The position numbers were made by a program, and so were the translations under genes. Shown piece after piece: positions 45,673 through 54,736 of a stretch of 64,000 bases of DNA (positions within the stretch are counted from its first letter, which is position 1; every line of letters starts with the position of its first letter). Where the stretch lies: positions 62,001 to 126,000 of the forward strand of contig PERO01000021.1 in assembly GCA_002928875.1 (NCBI GenBank), in the 5' to 3' direction. The notes beneath the pieces were generated by a model. The model did no database searches. It saw nothing but the letters and a program-made list of their open reading frames with translations, and was not told the origin of the DNA. This DNA comes from Methylobacterium sp. Lineage in GTDB: Bacteria > Pseudomonadota > Alphaproteobacteria > Rhizobiales > Beijerinckiaceae.

Positions 45673-45742
45673 TCTTCCGGAAATCAGATGAAATCTGTCT
45701 ATCGATCCACAAAATGGATCAATAGACGAGCAATCCGGAAGA
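45673..45742 (+). promoter_or_regulatory. Nested inverted repeats over the galD ribosome-binding site; LysR-type T-N11-A dyad
   Basis: Inner arms 45697-45709 and 45715-45727 match at 12 of 13 positions around CAAAA, and contain GATCC/GGATC with a T-N11-A spacing. Outer arms TCTTCCGGA at 45673-45681 and TCCGGAAGA at 45734-45742 are exact complements and the right one contains the ribosome-binding site. The structure could be a LysR operator, an mRNA hairpin that hides the ribosome-binding site, or both. Confidence 0.55.
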
Positions 45743-45748
45743 ATGACC

Positions 45749-46858
45749 ATGGAAGCCCGCGCGGTTCCCTGCACCCTGATGAGAGGCGGCACATCGCGTG
45801 GGCCGTTCTTCCTGGCCTCCGACCTGCCGGCGAGCCCCGCCGCGCGCGATGCCGCGCTGATCTCGGCGATGGGGGCCGGGCATGATCTGCAGATCGACGG
45901 GCTGGGGGGCGGCAACCCGCTGACCAGCAAGGTGGCGATCGTTTCGCCCTCGGCACGCCCGGATGCCGATATCGATTATCTCTTCGCGCAGGTGAATGTC
46001 GCGGAGCAGCGGGTCGATACCTCGCCCAATTGCGGCAACATGCTCTCCGCGGTCGGGCCATTCGCGCTGGAGCGCGGGCTGGTTCGGGCCCAGCCGGGCG
46101 AGACGCGGATCCGCATCTTCAACGTCAATACCGGCAAGCGGATCGAGGCCATCGTGCAGACGCCGAACGGCCGCGTGACTTATGACGGCGCCTGCCGGAT
46201 CGATGGCGTGCCCGGCACGGCGGCTCCGATCCGCCTGACGTTTCTCGATGCCACCGGCAGCAAGACCGGCGCGCTTTTTCCCTCCGGCCGGCAGACCGAT
46301 CTCATCGCGGGAATTCCCTGCACCCTGATCGATGCCGCCACGCCGCTGGTGATCATCCGCGCGACCGATCTCGGGAAGACAGGGCATGAAACGCCCGCCG
46401 CGCTCGATGGCGACCGGGCTTTCATGGGGCGGCTCGAGGCATTGCGCCGCGAGGCCGGGCGCTTGATGGGCCTCGGCGATGTCCGCGATCTCGTGGTGCC
46501 GAAACCGGTGCTCGTCGCGCCGCCGGCCGCCGGCGGCACGCTCGCCGCGCGCTATTTCATGCCCCATTCCGCCCACAAGGCGCTTGCGGTCACCGGGGCC
46601 GTCGGCATCGCCACGGCGGCGGCGATCACCGGCACGGTTGCCCATGCGGTCGCGACCGGCGCCGGGCTCGGCACGACCATCCGGATCGAGCATCCCTCGG
46701 GCGCGCTGGACCTGATGCTGGCGCAGCGCCGGGCCGGCGGGCCCTTCGAGGCCTCGCTGGTCCGCACGGCGCGGAAAATCTTCGAGGGCAACGTCTTCGT
46801 CCGGATGCCGGAATCCGTAGCCGGCGAGACACTCGTCACCTTCGCAAAATCAGCATAA
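45749..46858 (+). CDS. galD: 4-oxalomesaconate tautomerase, PrpF/GalD family
   Basis: A 369-residue PrpF-fold isomerase. It starts RAVPCTLMRGGTSRGPFF, and has GLGGGNPLTSKVAIV, SPNCGNMLSAVGPFALERGL with the catalytic Cys, and MPHSAHKALAVTGAV, as in GalD, which converts the keto and enol forms in gallate breakdown. ATG at 45749 is chosen over 45743 because GGAAG at 45737-45741 is 7 bases from the former and only 1 from the latter. The neighbouring LysR and Bug genes are usual partners. A PrpF-type aconitate isomerase is the alternative. Confidence 0.87.
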   Translation: MEARAVPCTLMRGGTSRGPFFLASDLPASPAARDAALISAMGAGHDLQIDGLGGGNPLTSKVAIVSPSARPDADIDYLFAQVNVAEQRVDTSPNCGNMLSAVGPFALERGLVRAQPGETRIRIFNVNTGKRIEAIVQTPNGRVTYDGACRIDGVPGTAAPIRLTFLDATGSKTGALFPSGRQTDLIAGIPCTLIDAATPLVIIRATDLGKTGHETPAALDGDRAFMGRLEALRREAGRLMGLGDVRDLVVPKPVLVAPPAAGGTLAARYFMPHSAHKALAVTGAVGIATAAAITGTVAHAVATGAGLGTTIRIEHPSGALDLMLAQRRAGGPFEASLVRTARKIFEGNVFVRMPESVAGETLVTFAKSA

Positions 46859-46881
46859 AATCATCAATCGGGAGAGAAACC

Positions 46882-47874
46882 ATGCAGCTCAACAGGCGGC
46901 ACTTCACCATCGGCCTTGCCACCACCGCGTTTGCCACCACCACGTTCGGTGCGACAGCCGTGAGGGCCAACAACACCTATCCGACCAAGCCGATCAAGCT
47001 GATCGTTCCCTATGCCGCCGGCGGCGGCACCGACACGATCGCCCGCGTGATCGCGCAGGGGATCAGCCAGTCGATCGGGCAATCCGTGGTCGTCGAGAAC
47101 AATGGCGCGGCCGGCGGCAACATCGCCACCCAGCAGGCGGCGAATGCCGACCGCGACGGCTACACCGTCCTGATGGCCAATCAGGGTCCGATGGTCGTCA
47201 ATCCGCATCTCTTCAAATCCATGCGGGTGGATACGCTGAAGGCCTTCGACCCGGTGACGCTGCTCGCCTCCGCGCCGCTGGTTCTCGTGGTTCCGAAGGA
47301 TTCCCGCTTCAAGGATCTGAAGGAACTGGTGGCCTTCGCCAAGGCGAACCCGGAAAAGCTGACCTATGCCTCCGCGGGGAACGGGTCCGCCAGCCATCTC
47401 GCGACGCTGCTGCTCGAGAAGGCGGCCGGCATCAAGGCGGTTCACCTCCCCTATCGCGGTGCGGGACCGGCCATCAACGACCTGATCGGCGCCAAGACCG
47501 ATTTCATGGTGACGACCTTCCCCTCGATCCTCGGCCAGATCGATGGCGGGCTCGTCCGCCCGCTGGCGGTGACCTCGCGCGAGCGCACCGCTTTGCGCCC
47601 TGACCTGCCGACGGTGGCCGAACTGGGCTGGTCCGGCTACGATGCCAGCGCCTGGTACGGCTTCGTGGTGCCGGCCGGCACGCCCGCCCCGGTGGTCGAC
47701 CGGCTGCGCAAGGCGACGCTCGACGCGCTGAACTCGCCGCTGCTGAAGGATCGCCTCGGCAAGGAAGGCGCCTCCCCCATCGGCAATTCGCCCGAGGAGT
47801 TCCGGCGCATGATGGTGGAGGAACATCAGCGCTGGGGGCGGCTGATCCAGTCCGCCGGCCTCAACCACGAGTAA
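46882..47874 (+). CDS. Bug-family (TctC) tripartite tricarboxylate transporter substrate-binding protein
   Basis: A 330-residue periplasmic protein with a Tat-like signal (NRRHFTIGLATTAFATTTFG, residues 4-23) and the family blocks YPTKPIKLIVPYAAGGGTDTIARV, FAKANPEKLTYASAGNGSASHL, and LPYRGAGPAINDLIGAKTDF. It binds a carboxylate ligand. No TctA/TctB membrane genes are nearby, so it is an orphan binder, perhaps sharing a transporter or working as a sensor. Transcribed with galD, 23 bases downstream. Confidence 0.9.
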   Translation: MQLNRRHFTIGLATTAFATTTFGATAVRANNTYPTKPIKLIVPYAAGGGTDTIARVIAQGISQSIGQSVVVENNGAAGGNIATQQAANADRDGYTVLMANQGPMVVNPHLFKSMRVDTLKAFDPVTLLASAPLVLVVPKDSRFKDLKELVAFAKANPEKLTYASAGNGSASHLATLLLEKAAGIKAVHLPYRGAGPAINDLIGAKTDFMVTTFPSILGQIDGGLVRPLAVTSRERTALRPDLPTVAELGWSGYDASAWYGFVVPAGTPAPVVDRLRKATLDALNSPLLKDRLGKEGASPIGNSPEEFRRMMVEEHQRWGRLIQSAGLNHE

Positions 47875-47992
47875 CCCGGCCCGATGGCACAGCCTCCCCG
47901 CGCCCGGCCATCGCTATCCGGCAAGGCGCGGCGCTTTTGCCGGAACGAGGAGCGCGGGCCGGCGTTGGACCGGCAGCGCTTCCCGGAGGCTC

Positions 47993-48286
47993 GTGTTGGA
48001 CCAGATCGCGATCATCGGTTTTCTCGCCGCCCTGTGCTCCACCACGAGCTTCGCGCCGCAGGTCTGGCGCATCATCCGGACCCGTGACACCAGCGCGATC
48101 TCGGCCCGCATGTATGGCATCACGGTCGTCGGGTTCCTGCTCTGGCTCGTCTATGGCGTGCTGCGGATGGAATGGCCGCTGATCCTCACGAACGGGATCT
48201 GCCTGGCGTTCTCGGCCTTCATTCTCGCGATGAAACTGCTCCCGCAACGCAGCAAGGAGGCGGTGGCGGAGAAGCTCGCCCCCTGA
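47993..48286 (+). CDS. SemiSWEET-type sugar transporter
   Basis: A 97-residue three-helix protein of the MtN3/PQ-loop family: helix 1 with TTSFAPQVWRIIRTRDT (PQ motif), helix 2 SARMYGITVVGFLLWLVYGVL, helix 3 WPLILTNGICLAFSAFILAMKL. It acts as a dimer moving small sugars or other solutes down a gradient. GTG at 47993 follows GGAGG at 47985-47989. Confidence 0.88.
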   Translation: MLDQIAIIGFLAALCSTTSFAPQVWRIIRTRDTSAISARMYGITVVGFLLWLVYGVLRMEWPLILTNGICLAFSAFILAMKLLPQRSKEAVAEKLAP

Positions 48287-48370
48287 ACTTCAACGGCGCC
48301 CTGCGGCCGCTCCCACGGGAAAAACTTCATATTTTATTGATCATGCCACCGGAGCCATAACCATGGTCCT

Positions 48371-48395
48371 GGAACGATCGCGCCGGCTATCCGTT
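48371..48395 (+). promoter_or_regulatory. EcfG-type general stress promoter
   Basis: GGAAC, 16 bases, CGTT: an exact match to the -35/-10 consensus of the alphaproteobacterial extracytoplasmic sigma factor EcfG. It lies 35 bases before the start of the single-domain response regulator. Confidence 0.7.
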
Positions 48396-48430
48396 CATTT
48401 TCCAGGTTTGAACATGCGTTGGAATGAACG

Positions 48431-48820
48431 ATGAGCCCGAAAATCCTGATTGTCGAAGACGAAGCCATGGTGGCCCTGGATCTCGAAGCCTGGCTCGAGG
48501 AATTCGGCTATGCCCCGGTGGGCATCGCGCCGGATGCGGCCACGGCCTACAGGCTGGCCGCGACAGCCCCGACCCTTGCGCTGGTCGATCTCAACCTGCG
48601 CGACGGCTTGTCGGGCCCCGAAATCGGTCGCCGGCTCGCCCATGAATTCGGCGTGCGCGTGCTCTTCATGACCGCGAATCCGCGCCTGCTCGAGCCGGGC
48701 ATTCCCGGAACGCTGGGCGTGCTGGCGAAGCCCTATGAGCCGCAGGCGGTGCAGGCCGCAATCGAGTTCGCGCTGGAACGCAATCCGGTCGCTCCGCCGG
48801 AATTACGGGTTTTTGCCTGA
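48431..48820 (+). CDS. Single-domain response regulator with EcfG-type promoter
   Basis: A 129-residue receiver: IVEDEAMVALDLEAWLEE, phospho-acceptor Asp53 in LVDLNLRDG, and Lys in VLAKPYEP. The segment VRVLFMTAN resembles the F-x-T-G-Y motif of single-domain regulators linked to HWE/HisKA_2 kinases in the general stress response. It faces an HWE kinase gene whose end it overlaps by 18 bases, so the two are probably partners. Confidence 0.88.
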   Translation: MSPKILIVEDEAMVALDLEAWLEEFGYAPVGIAPDAATAYRLAATAPTLALVDLNLRDGLSGPEIGRRLAHEFGVRVLFMTANPRLLEPGIPGTLGVLAKPYEPQAVQAAIEFALERNPVAPPELRVFA

Positions 48821-50245
48821 TTTCGCCGGGTTTTTCCGGTTGAGCGCCGCGAGGCTGCACATCATCCGCACCGTCAGGCCCCGATCGCCCCACTGGCGTT
48901 CGAGTTGCCCGCCCAGATGATGCTCGACGGCGACATTGGCGAGACGGGTGCCGAACCCCGTCTTGTCCGATCGTTCGCGGATGGGCGCGTTGCGTTCCTG
49001 CCAGACGAGGACGCAACGATCGTCTTCTCGCGTGCAGGTGATGTCGACCAGCCCGTCCGGCACCGAGAGCGCGCCGTATTTCATCGCGTTGGTCGCGAGT
49101 TCGTGGAAGATCATCGCGAGCGGCGTCGCGGCCTTGTCGTCGATCGGCACGTCCTGCCCGGCGACGCTGATGCGCCCTTCCTTCAGGGCGGGATAGGGCT
49201 TCAGAATTTCCCGCAGCAGTGCGTGCAGCGTGGTTTCGCCCACGAAGGGCCGGGATTCATCGCTGTGCGGACGCGCGTAATCATGCGCTCGCCCGAGTGC
49301 CGCGATGCGGTCCCGCAAGGTCAGGGCCACGGCGCGGAACGCCGGCGTCTCGCGCGCGGTGATGCCGATCAGCCCCTGCACGATGGCGAAGATGTTCTTG
49401 ATGCGATGGCTGAGTTCCTGGCTCAGCAGCTCCAGCATGTCGGCATTGCTCTTCGCCTCGTGAATGTCGGTGCATGTGCCGAACCACCGGACGATCCGGC
49501 CCGCCTCGTCGCGCACCGGCAAGGCGCGACCAAGCGTCCAGCGATATTCGCCGCTGTGATGGCGCAGCCGGTATTCGATGTCGTAGGCTTCGCCCGTCTC
49601 GAGCGAATGGCGCCAGCGGGTCCAGGCCTTTTCTTGGTCGTCCGGATGGAACATGCCGTTCCAGCCTTCGCCATCGGTCGAGCCCGGCGGCATGCCGGTG
49701 AATTCGTACCAGCGGGCGTTGTAGAAATCGTGGAAACCGTCCGGCAAGGTCGACCAGACCATCTGCGGCATTGTATCGACCAAAGCCGCGAACCGCGCCT
49801 CACTGTCCCGCAACTCGCGGGCGACGGCCGCCGACCGGGCAACGATATCCGCCATCTCGCCATCGAGCGATGTGGGCCGCGTGATCACGAGAAAGCGTGG
49901 CGCGAGGTCCGGCGAGCCGGAATGCCGGGCAATCGTCACCTCGAAAAGCCGGGCGCCGTCGGCCGGCTCGGGTTGCCGGAGGATGATCTCGACGCGTTCG
50001 CTCCGGGCCTGCTGCAAGGCCGCGGCGGCGATCGCCCGATCCTCCGGATGCCAACGCTCGATCCATGATGCCCCGAGGACCGGGCGCGGATCGGACAGAG
50101 CGAACAACGCGGCCGCCGCCGCGTTGCCGAAGCAGATCATGCCGTCTTCGCCGATCCATTCGATGCCGAACGGAGAATGGGCGAAAATCCCGGCCAGCAA
50201 GGCCTGGGCCTCATCGTGATCGGACGGCAGATCAGGCAATCGCAT
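48803..50245 (-). CDS. PAS-domain HWE-family sensor histidine kinase (soluble)
   Basis: A 480-residue cytosolic kinase. A first PAS-like domain (about 15-125) precedes a clear PAS/PAC (148-265; MPQMVWSTLPDGFHDFYNA, WFGTCTDIHEAK). The HWE box has the phospho-His280 in LSQELSHRIKNIFAIVQGL, with HELATNAMKYGAL and the W-x-E of VWQERN, features that define the HWE class. ATG at 50245 is the start next to the first conserved residues; a longer frame would enter the promoter region. It overlaps the response regulator gene tail to tail. Confidence 0.88.
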   Translation of the reverse strand: MRLPDLPSDHDEAQALLAGIFAHSPFGIEWIGEDGMICFGNAAAAALFALSDPRPVLGASWIERWHPEDRAIAAAALQQARSERVEIILRQPEPADGARLFEVTIARHSGSPDLAPRFLVITRPTSLDGEMADIVARSAAVARELRDSEARFAALVDTMPQMVWSTLPDGFHDFYNARWYEFTGMPPGSTDGEGWNGMFHPDDQEKAWTRWRHSLETGEAYDIEYRLRHHSGEYRWTLGRALPVRDEAGRIVRWFGTCTDIHEAKSNADMLELLSQELSHRIKNIFAIVQGLIGITARETPAFRAVALTLRDRIAALGRAHDYARPHSDESRPFVGETTLHALLREILKPYPALKEGRISVAGQDVPIDDKAATPLAMIFHELATNAMKYGALSVPDGLVDITCTREDDRCVLVWQERNAPIRERSDKTGFGTRLANVAVEHHLGGQLERQWGDRGLTVRMMCSLAALNRKNPAKSGKNP

Positions 50246-50612
50246 CGAATATCCTCGGGCATGGCCAGAGCCGTCCGGGCGCCGCGCCGGAATTCCGGGT
50301 TGCATCAAAGGGTGGCCGCCCTGCGCCGGAGCACCGCGATTTCGCCGATGAAATCCGTGTCCGGAGAGCAGATCGGGTGGCAAATCCGTCCGGGAGGGGC
50401 GCGAGGCGCGATCGCATGAATTTGACCTGAGATAACACGCCGATAAGACGCGCGGCGGCGCGAAATGTTCCCGCGCAACGGATCCTCGAAGCAAGCGCTC
50501 GCCTCCAAGCGTCCCGGCGCAGGCGCGGGAACCGAGGGCATGCGATCGATGTTCTGATACTGCCCGTCATGCGCGAACCATCTGAAGCGCACGAACCCAT
50601 CGAACAGCCTGC
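50246..50612. promoter_or_regulatory. Divergent promoter region with two EcfG-like candidates
   Basis: 367 bases without a gene. On the plus strand GGAAC at 50528-50532, 17 bases, TGTT at 50550-50553 could serve the DUF2254 gene. On the minus strand GGAAC at 50471-50467, 16 bases, CGTC at 50450-50447 could serve the kinase. Each -10 element has one mismatch to CGTT. Confidence 0.4.
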
Positions 50613-52070
50613 ATGCCGTTGTCTTGGCGACTTGCGGCCGCGACAGACTGGCGGTCGCGCCGCTCTTCCGCCCCGCTTCATGAGGAGGCCGCGATCCCGA
50701 CATTCCTGTCCAAGGTTACGCTCTGGGCGCTCCTCACCCGGCTGCGCACGAGCTTCTGGTTCCTGCCGGCATCGATGGCAGTGGCGGCCGCGGCGCTTTC
50801 GTTCGCGCTGATCGCGCTCGACCGGCAGCTGGGCACCAGCACCGTGAAGGAACTCGACTGGCTCTATACTTTCGGGCCGGAGGGAGCGCGCGCTCTCCTG
50901 TCCGCCGTTGCCAGCTCGATGATCACGGTTGCGGGCCTGACCTTCTCGATGACGATGCTGACATTGCAGCTCGCCTCGTCGCAATTCGGCCCGCGCATGC
51001 TGCGCAACTTCATGCGCGACCGTGGCAACCAGGTGGTTCTCGGAACCTTCACGGCCACCTTCGTCTATTGCCTGCTCGTGCTGCGCAGCGTGCGCGGGCT
51101 CGAGGGGTCCAGCTTCGTGCCGCATGTCGCCGTGGCTTTCGGCGTATTCCTCGCGATCGCCAGCATTGCGGTGCTCATCTTCTTCATCCACCACATCGCG
51201 ACGGCGATCCGGATCGAGACGCTGCTCGCCGAACTGGCGGCGGAGACGCACGCGGCGGTGGACCGTCTCTACCCGGAACGGTTCGGCCATGCCCCGCCGG
51301 ATGCGATGGACCCGCCTCCCCTGCCCGAAGGCTTCGAGCGCGAGGCATTGCCCGTGGCGGTCGACAAGGGCGGCTATGTCCAGCGCATCGACGGCACGGC
51401 GCTGATGCGCATCGCGGTGGAGCACGACATGGTGATCCGCATCGCGGCATCGCCGGGCCGGTTCGTCACGACGGGCGATCCGCTATTTCTGGTGCATCCG
51501 CCGGAGCGCCTTTCGGAGGAGATCCACGCAACCATTCGCCGCACCGTGGTGATCGGCGACGAACGCACGCCGGATCAGGATCTGGCTTTCTCGGTGCGGC
51601 GGATCGTCGAGATCGCGCAGCGCGCGCTGTCGCCGGGCATCAATGATCCCACCACCGCGCTCTATTGCATCGACCGGCTGGGCGAGGCGCTCGGCCGGCT
51701 GGCGCAGCGGCGCGCCCCATCGGCCTTCCGGTTCGACGGGCAGAACCGGCTGCGCATCGTCGCGGATGTCACCACGCTCGACGATCTGGCCTGTCCCGCT
51801 TTCGCGGCGATCGCCCGCTACGGTCTCGCCGACATGGATGTCGTCGCGCATCTGCTGCGGGCGATCGACCGGCTGGTGACCGAGGCCGGGCAGGAAAACT
51901 GCCGTGGTGTCCTCGCGCTGGCGGCGGATCTGCGCCGATGCGCCGAGGCGCAGGCCGAACTGGCCTATGACCGCGCGCAGATCGGTGCCGCTGGACGGGG
52001 CAACGCCGCGAGCCGCTCTTTCCGCCCGCCCGAACCGGTGCCGGGAACCCCCGGCGCGCGCGTGTCCTGA
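50613..52070 (+). CDS. DUF2254 membrane protein
   Basis: A 485-residue protein with four hydrophobic helices in the first 210 residues (about 44-72, 90-120, 135-160, 172-200) and a soluble C-terminal half. Family blocks are FGPEGARALLSAVASSMITVAGLTFSMTMLTLQLASSQFGPR, split by a GLTFS turn, and FSVRRIVEIAQRALSPGINDPTTA. Function is unknown. The start is the only in-frame ATG before the first helix. EcfG-like control would make it a stress gene. Confidence 0.85.
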   Translation: MPLSWRLAAATDWRSRRSSAPLHEEAAIPTFLSKVTLWALLTRLRTSFWFLPASMAVAAAALSFALIALDRQLGTSTVKELDWLYTFGPEGARALLSAVASSMITVAGLTFSMTMLTLQLASSQFGPRMLRNFMRDRGNQVVLGTFTATFVYCLLVLRSVRGLEGSSFVPHVAVAFGVFLAIASIAVLIFFIHHIATAIRIETLLAELAAETHAAVDRLYPERFGHAPPDAMDPPPLPEGFEREALPVAVDKGGYVQRIDGTALMRIAVEHDMVIRIAASPGRFVTTGDPLFLVHPPERLSEEIHATIRRTVVIGDERTPDQDLAFSVRRIVEIAQRALSPGINDPTTALYCIDRLGEALGRLAQRRAPSAFRFDGQNRLRIVADVTTLDDLACPAFAAIARYGLADMDVVAHLLRAIDRLVTEAGQENCRGVLALAADLRRCAEAQAELAYDRAQIGAAGRGNAASRSFRPPEPVPGTPGARVS

Positions 52071-52275
52071 CGGTTGCGCATCGGGCCGGATGGTGCCCGG
52101 TTTCGTCGCCTCGGCGGCCATCGCAAGCGGCGCGCTTGTCCGCATGTTGCCCGAATGGGCACCCTGCCCTTCGCCTTGTTGTCATCGGCAGCGCGCGAGC
52201 GACTTGCCTGGCCGGGACCGGCTCAGTAAAGCGCGTCTGGGTACGAGCGATCCGCGGCGCGCAGCAGGCAGTCCC

Positions 52276-54048
52276 ATGACCGGCCAGACGACCAGAGCAG
52301 AGTTGCGCACGGAGGACGAAGCCGCCGAACTGATCGAATTGCTGGCTCGCCAGATGCCGATCGTGCTGGGCGCGGTGCTGGTGGTGGCGCCGACGGCGAC
52401 CTATGTGTACGGTTTGCGCCTCGGTCCGAACGCCATGACCATGACCTGGCTGATCGCGGCCTTCGTGCTCGCCGCCCTTCGCGGGCTCTTCGTGCTGGCC
52501 TATTGGCGCTTGCGCGCCGGCACGCCACTCTGGATCTGGCGGACCGGGTTCATGCTGGGCAGCCTCGCATCCGGCAGCCTCTTTGGCTGGTTCGGCTGGG
52601 AGGTGACCGGCTCCGGCGATGCACCGCTGACGTTGTTCATCATCATGATGCTGGTGGGGCTCACGGCCGGCTCGGTCGCCTCGCTTTCGGCCGACCGGCT
52701 GGTCTATGCCGTCTTCGCGCTGAGCGCGATGGGCCCGGTCGTGGTGCAGTTCGCGCGCGCCAGCGACGAGACAAGCCGCTGGATGGCCTTGCTGGGCCTC
52801 GTCTTTCTGATCACGCATCTCGGGTATTCCATGCTGCAGAACCGGACGATGCGCGATCTCATCCGGCTTCGGAATCAGGAGAAGGCCTTCGCGCTGCAAC
52901 TCGCCGAGGCGCGCGACCGGGCAGAGCGTTCCAACGGCGAGAAAACGCGCTTCCTGCTGGCTGCAGGGCATGACCTGGGCCAGCCGCTCTATGCCATTCG
53001 CCTGCTGCTCGATTCGCTGCAGCATGTCGGGAAAGATCTGCAGGCCGAGCGCATCGCGACGATCGGGCAATCGGTCGATGCCATCTCGGATCTGCTGGAG
53101 CGGATGCTGGAAGCGGCGCGCGCCGGCTCGGAAGGCTACGAGCCCCGCCTTGTGCCGGTCGAGCTTGACACGGTCTTCCGGCAGGTCGGCGTGGAATTCG
53201 CGGTCGAGGCGGCCGACAAGTCGCTCGATCTCTGCTTCGTGGGAACCAGCCGCTGGGCCCTGGCCGAGCCGACCCTGCTCACGCAGATCCTGCGGAACTT
53301 CGTCGGCAACGCCGTGCGCTACACCGAGCACGGACGCGTTCTGGTCGGCGTCCGGCAGCGGGGCGAGGCGCTCGAACTGCAGGTCTTCGATACCGGGCCG
53401 GGAATCGCCGAGGAGGACCTGTCGCGCATCTTCGAGCCGTTTCACCAGCTCGCGAATCCGGGGCGGCAGGCCGGGCGCGGCCATGGCCTGGGCCTGACCA
53501 TCGCGCGCAGCATGGCCGAGCTGATCGGCGGGAGCGTGACGGTCCGCTCCTGGCCCGGCCGCGGTTCAATGTTCGCGATCACCCTTCCGGCTGCCACGGC
53601 CCCGCCCCTTGGCGAGGCACTCGCGGCGCACCAGGGTTCCAGCCCGCCCGCAACCGCGGCAGCCTGCCGGTTGCTTCTCGTCGAGGATCACGCGCCGGTG
53701 CGCGATATCCTGCGGGAACTGCTGACCGGCTGGGGTTATTCGGTCACGACAAGCGCCGAGGCCGAACACGCGCTCGCCGAACTCGACGCCGGCGGCCCGT
53801 ACCCGGATGTTATCGTTTCGGATCTGCGCCTGCCCGGCGCGATGGACGGGCTCGATCTCATCCGGGCCATCCGCGCTCGCGCCGGATCCATGATCCCGGC
53901 CCTGCTGGTGTCGGCGGATGTGGCCACGCCGAACCCGGACGAGCGCATTCCCGTGTTGCAGAAGCCCGTGGGCGCGCATGCGCTCCGCGAGAAGCTCGAC
54001 GACGTGTTGCGGCTCAGCCGATCCGGGACCGCTCCAGAAAAGTCCTGA
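52276..54048 (+). CDS. Membrane-bound hybrid histidine kinase with C-terminal receiver
   Basis: A 590-residue protein with six or so helices in residues 28-190 (no large periplasmic domain), a HisKA box with His232 in GHDLGQPLYAIRLLLDSL, an ATPase domain (FDTGPGIAEEDLSRIFEPF, GHGLGLTIARSMAEL) and a receiver from about 462 with VIVSDLRLPGAMDG. Most relatives read HDLRQPL at the H-box; here Arg is Gly. It overlaps the convergent NarL-type regulator gene by 35 bases and is its likely partner. Confidence 0.9.
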   Translation: MTGQTTRAELRTEDEAAELIELLARQMPIVLGAVLVVAPTATYVYGLRLGPNAMTMTWLIAAFVLAALRGLFVLAYWRLRAGTPLWIWRTGFMLGSLASGSLFGWFGWEVTGSGDAPLTLFIIMMLVGLTAGSVASLSADRLVYAVFALSAMGPVVVQFARASDETSRWMALLGLVFLITHLGYSMLQNRTMRDLIRLRNQEKAFALQLAEARDRAERSNGEKTRFLLAAGHDLGQPLYAIRLLLDSLQHVGKDLQAERIATIGQSVDAISDLLERMLEAARAGSEGYEPRLVPVELDTVFRQVGVEFAVEAADKSLDLCFVGTSRWALAEPTLLTQILRNFVGNAVRYTEHGRVLVGVRQRGEALELQVFDTGPGIAEEDLSRIFEPFHQLANPGRQAGRGHGLGLTIARSMAELIGGSVTVRSWPGRGSMFAITLPAATAPPLGEALAAHQGSSPPATAAACRLLLVEDHAPVRDILRELLTGWGYSVTTSAEAEHALAELDAGGPYPDVIVSDLRLPGAMDGLDLIRAIRARAGSMIPALLVSADVATPNPDERIPVLQKPVGAHALREKLDDVLRLSRSGTAPEKS

Positions 54049-54613
54049 CCTCACCGCGATGCGCGAGCCCGAAGCGCTTGAAAACGCTCGAGAGGTGGGC
54101 GCGGACGGTGTTCTCGCTGATCCCTAGGCTGCGGCCGATCACCTTGTTCTGCAGGCCACGCGCGCAGAGGATGAGGATGTCACGTTCGCGCGGGGTGAGG
54201 ACGGGCCGGAGCGCGCCATCGCGCGTTTCGGGCTCCTGGCTCGTCAGTTCCGCGAGCACGGCGAGGATCGCCTCGGGCCCATCCGCCTTCGAGAGCAGGG
54301 CAGCCGCCGCCTCCAGCGCCGAAGCGCCGGGCAGATCGCGCGGGTCGCTGCCGGTCATGATGATCACGGGCAGGCCGGGACAAAGGCGCTGAAGTTCGAG
54401 ATAGGTCTCGGGCCCGCTCGAATCCGGCAAAGCGAGATCCAGGATGACCGCATCGAGCGGCCCGGCGGCCAGGATCTGCCGGGTTTCGGCCAGAGTGGCG
54501 CATTCCTCGATGACAATCGCGGGGAAGGCGGCCTGCAAGGCTGTGCGCAAACCCACCCGCACGAGGGGATGATCATCGACGATGAGGATCCTCAATTGCC
54601 GCATGCCTTTCAC
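54014..54613 (-). CDS. NarL/LuxR-type response regulator
   Basis: A 199-residue regulator with receiver (VDDHPLVRVGLR, Asp59 in VILDLALPDSSG, Lys in LLSKADG) and a LuxR-type helix-turn-helix (LTPRERDILILCARGLQNKVIGRSLGISENTVRAHLS, in two helices, residues ~139-180). Probably activated by the adjacent hybrid kinase and controls unknown targets. Convergent overlap with that gene. Confidence 0.9.
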   Translation of the reverse strand: MKGMRQLRILIVDDHPLVRVGLRTALQAAFPAIVIEECATLAETRQILAAGPLDAVILDLALPDSSGPETYLELQRLCPGLPVIIMTGSDPRDLPGASALEAAAALLSKADGPEAILAVLAELTSQEPETRDGALRPVLTPRERDILILCARGLQNKVIGRSLGISENTVRAHLSSVFKRFGLAHRGEVRTFLERSRIG

Positions 54614-54629
54614 CCGAGGGATGTTTTTT

Positions 54630-54736
54630 CTAGGAGCGGCTTCCGATCTGACTTTATCAGATCGACCGCTCTATCTCTCTGTTTTGTCGCATTTCTTGCC
54701 GCCAACCGGTATCCACTTGGCCGGAAAAAACTCCAG
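54630..54736. repeat. Dispersed 107-bp repeat (copy B)
   Basis: Same length and order as copy A: GAGCGGCTTCCGATCTGA and TCAGATCGACCGCTC form the hairpin, followed by TTTTGTCGCATTTCTT and CCAACCGGTATCCACTTGGC. The ends are less exact (CTAGGAG and CTCCAG). It lies just upstream of the NarL-type gene. Confidence 0.8.
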
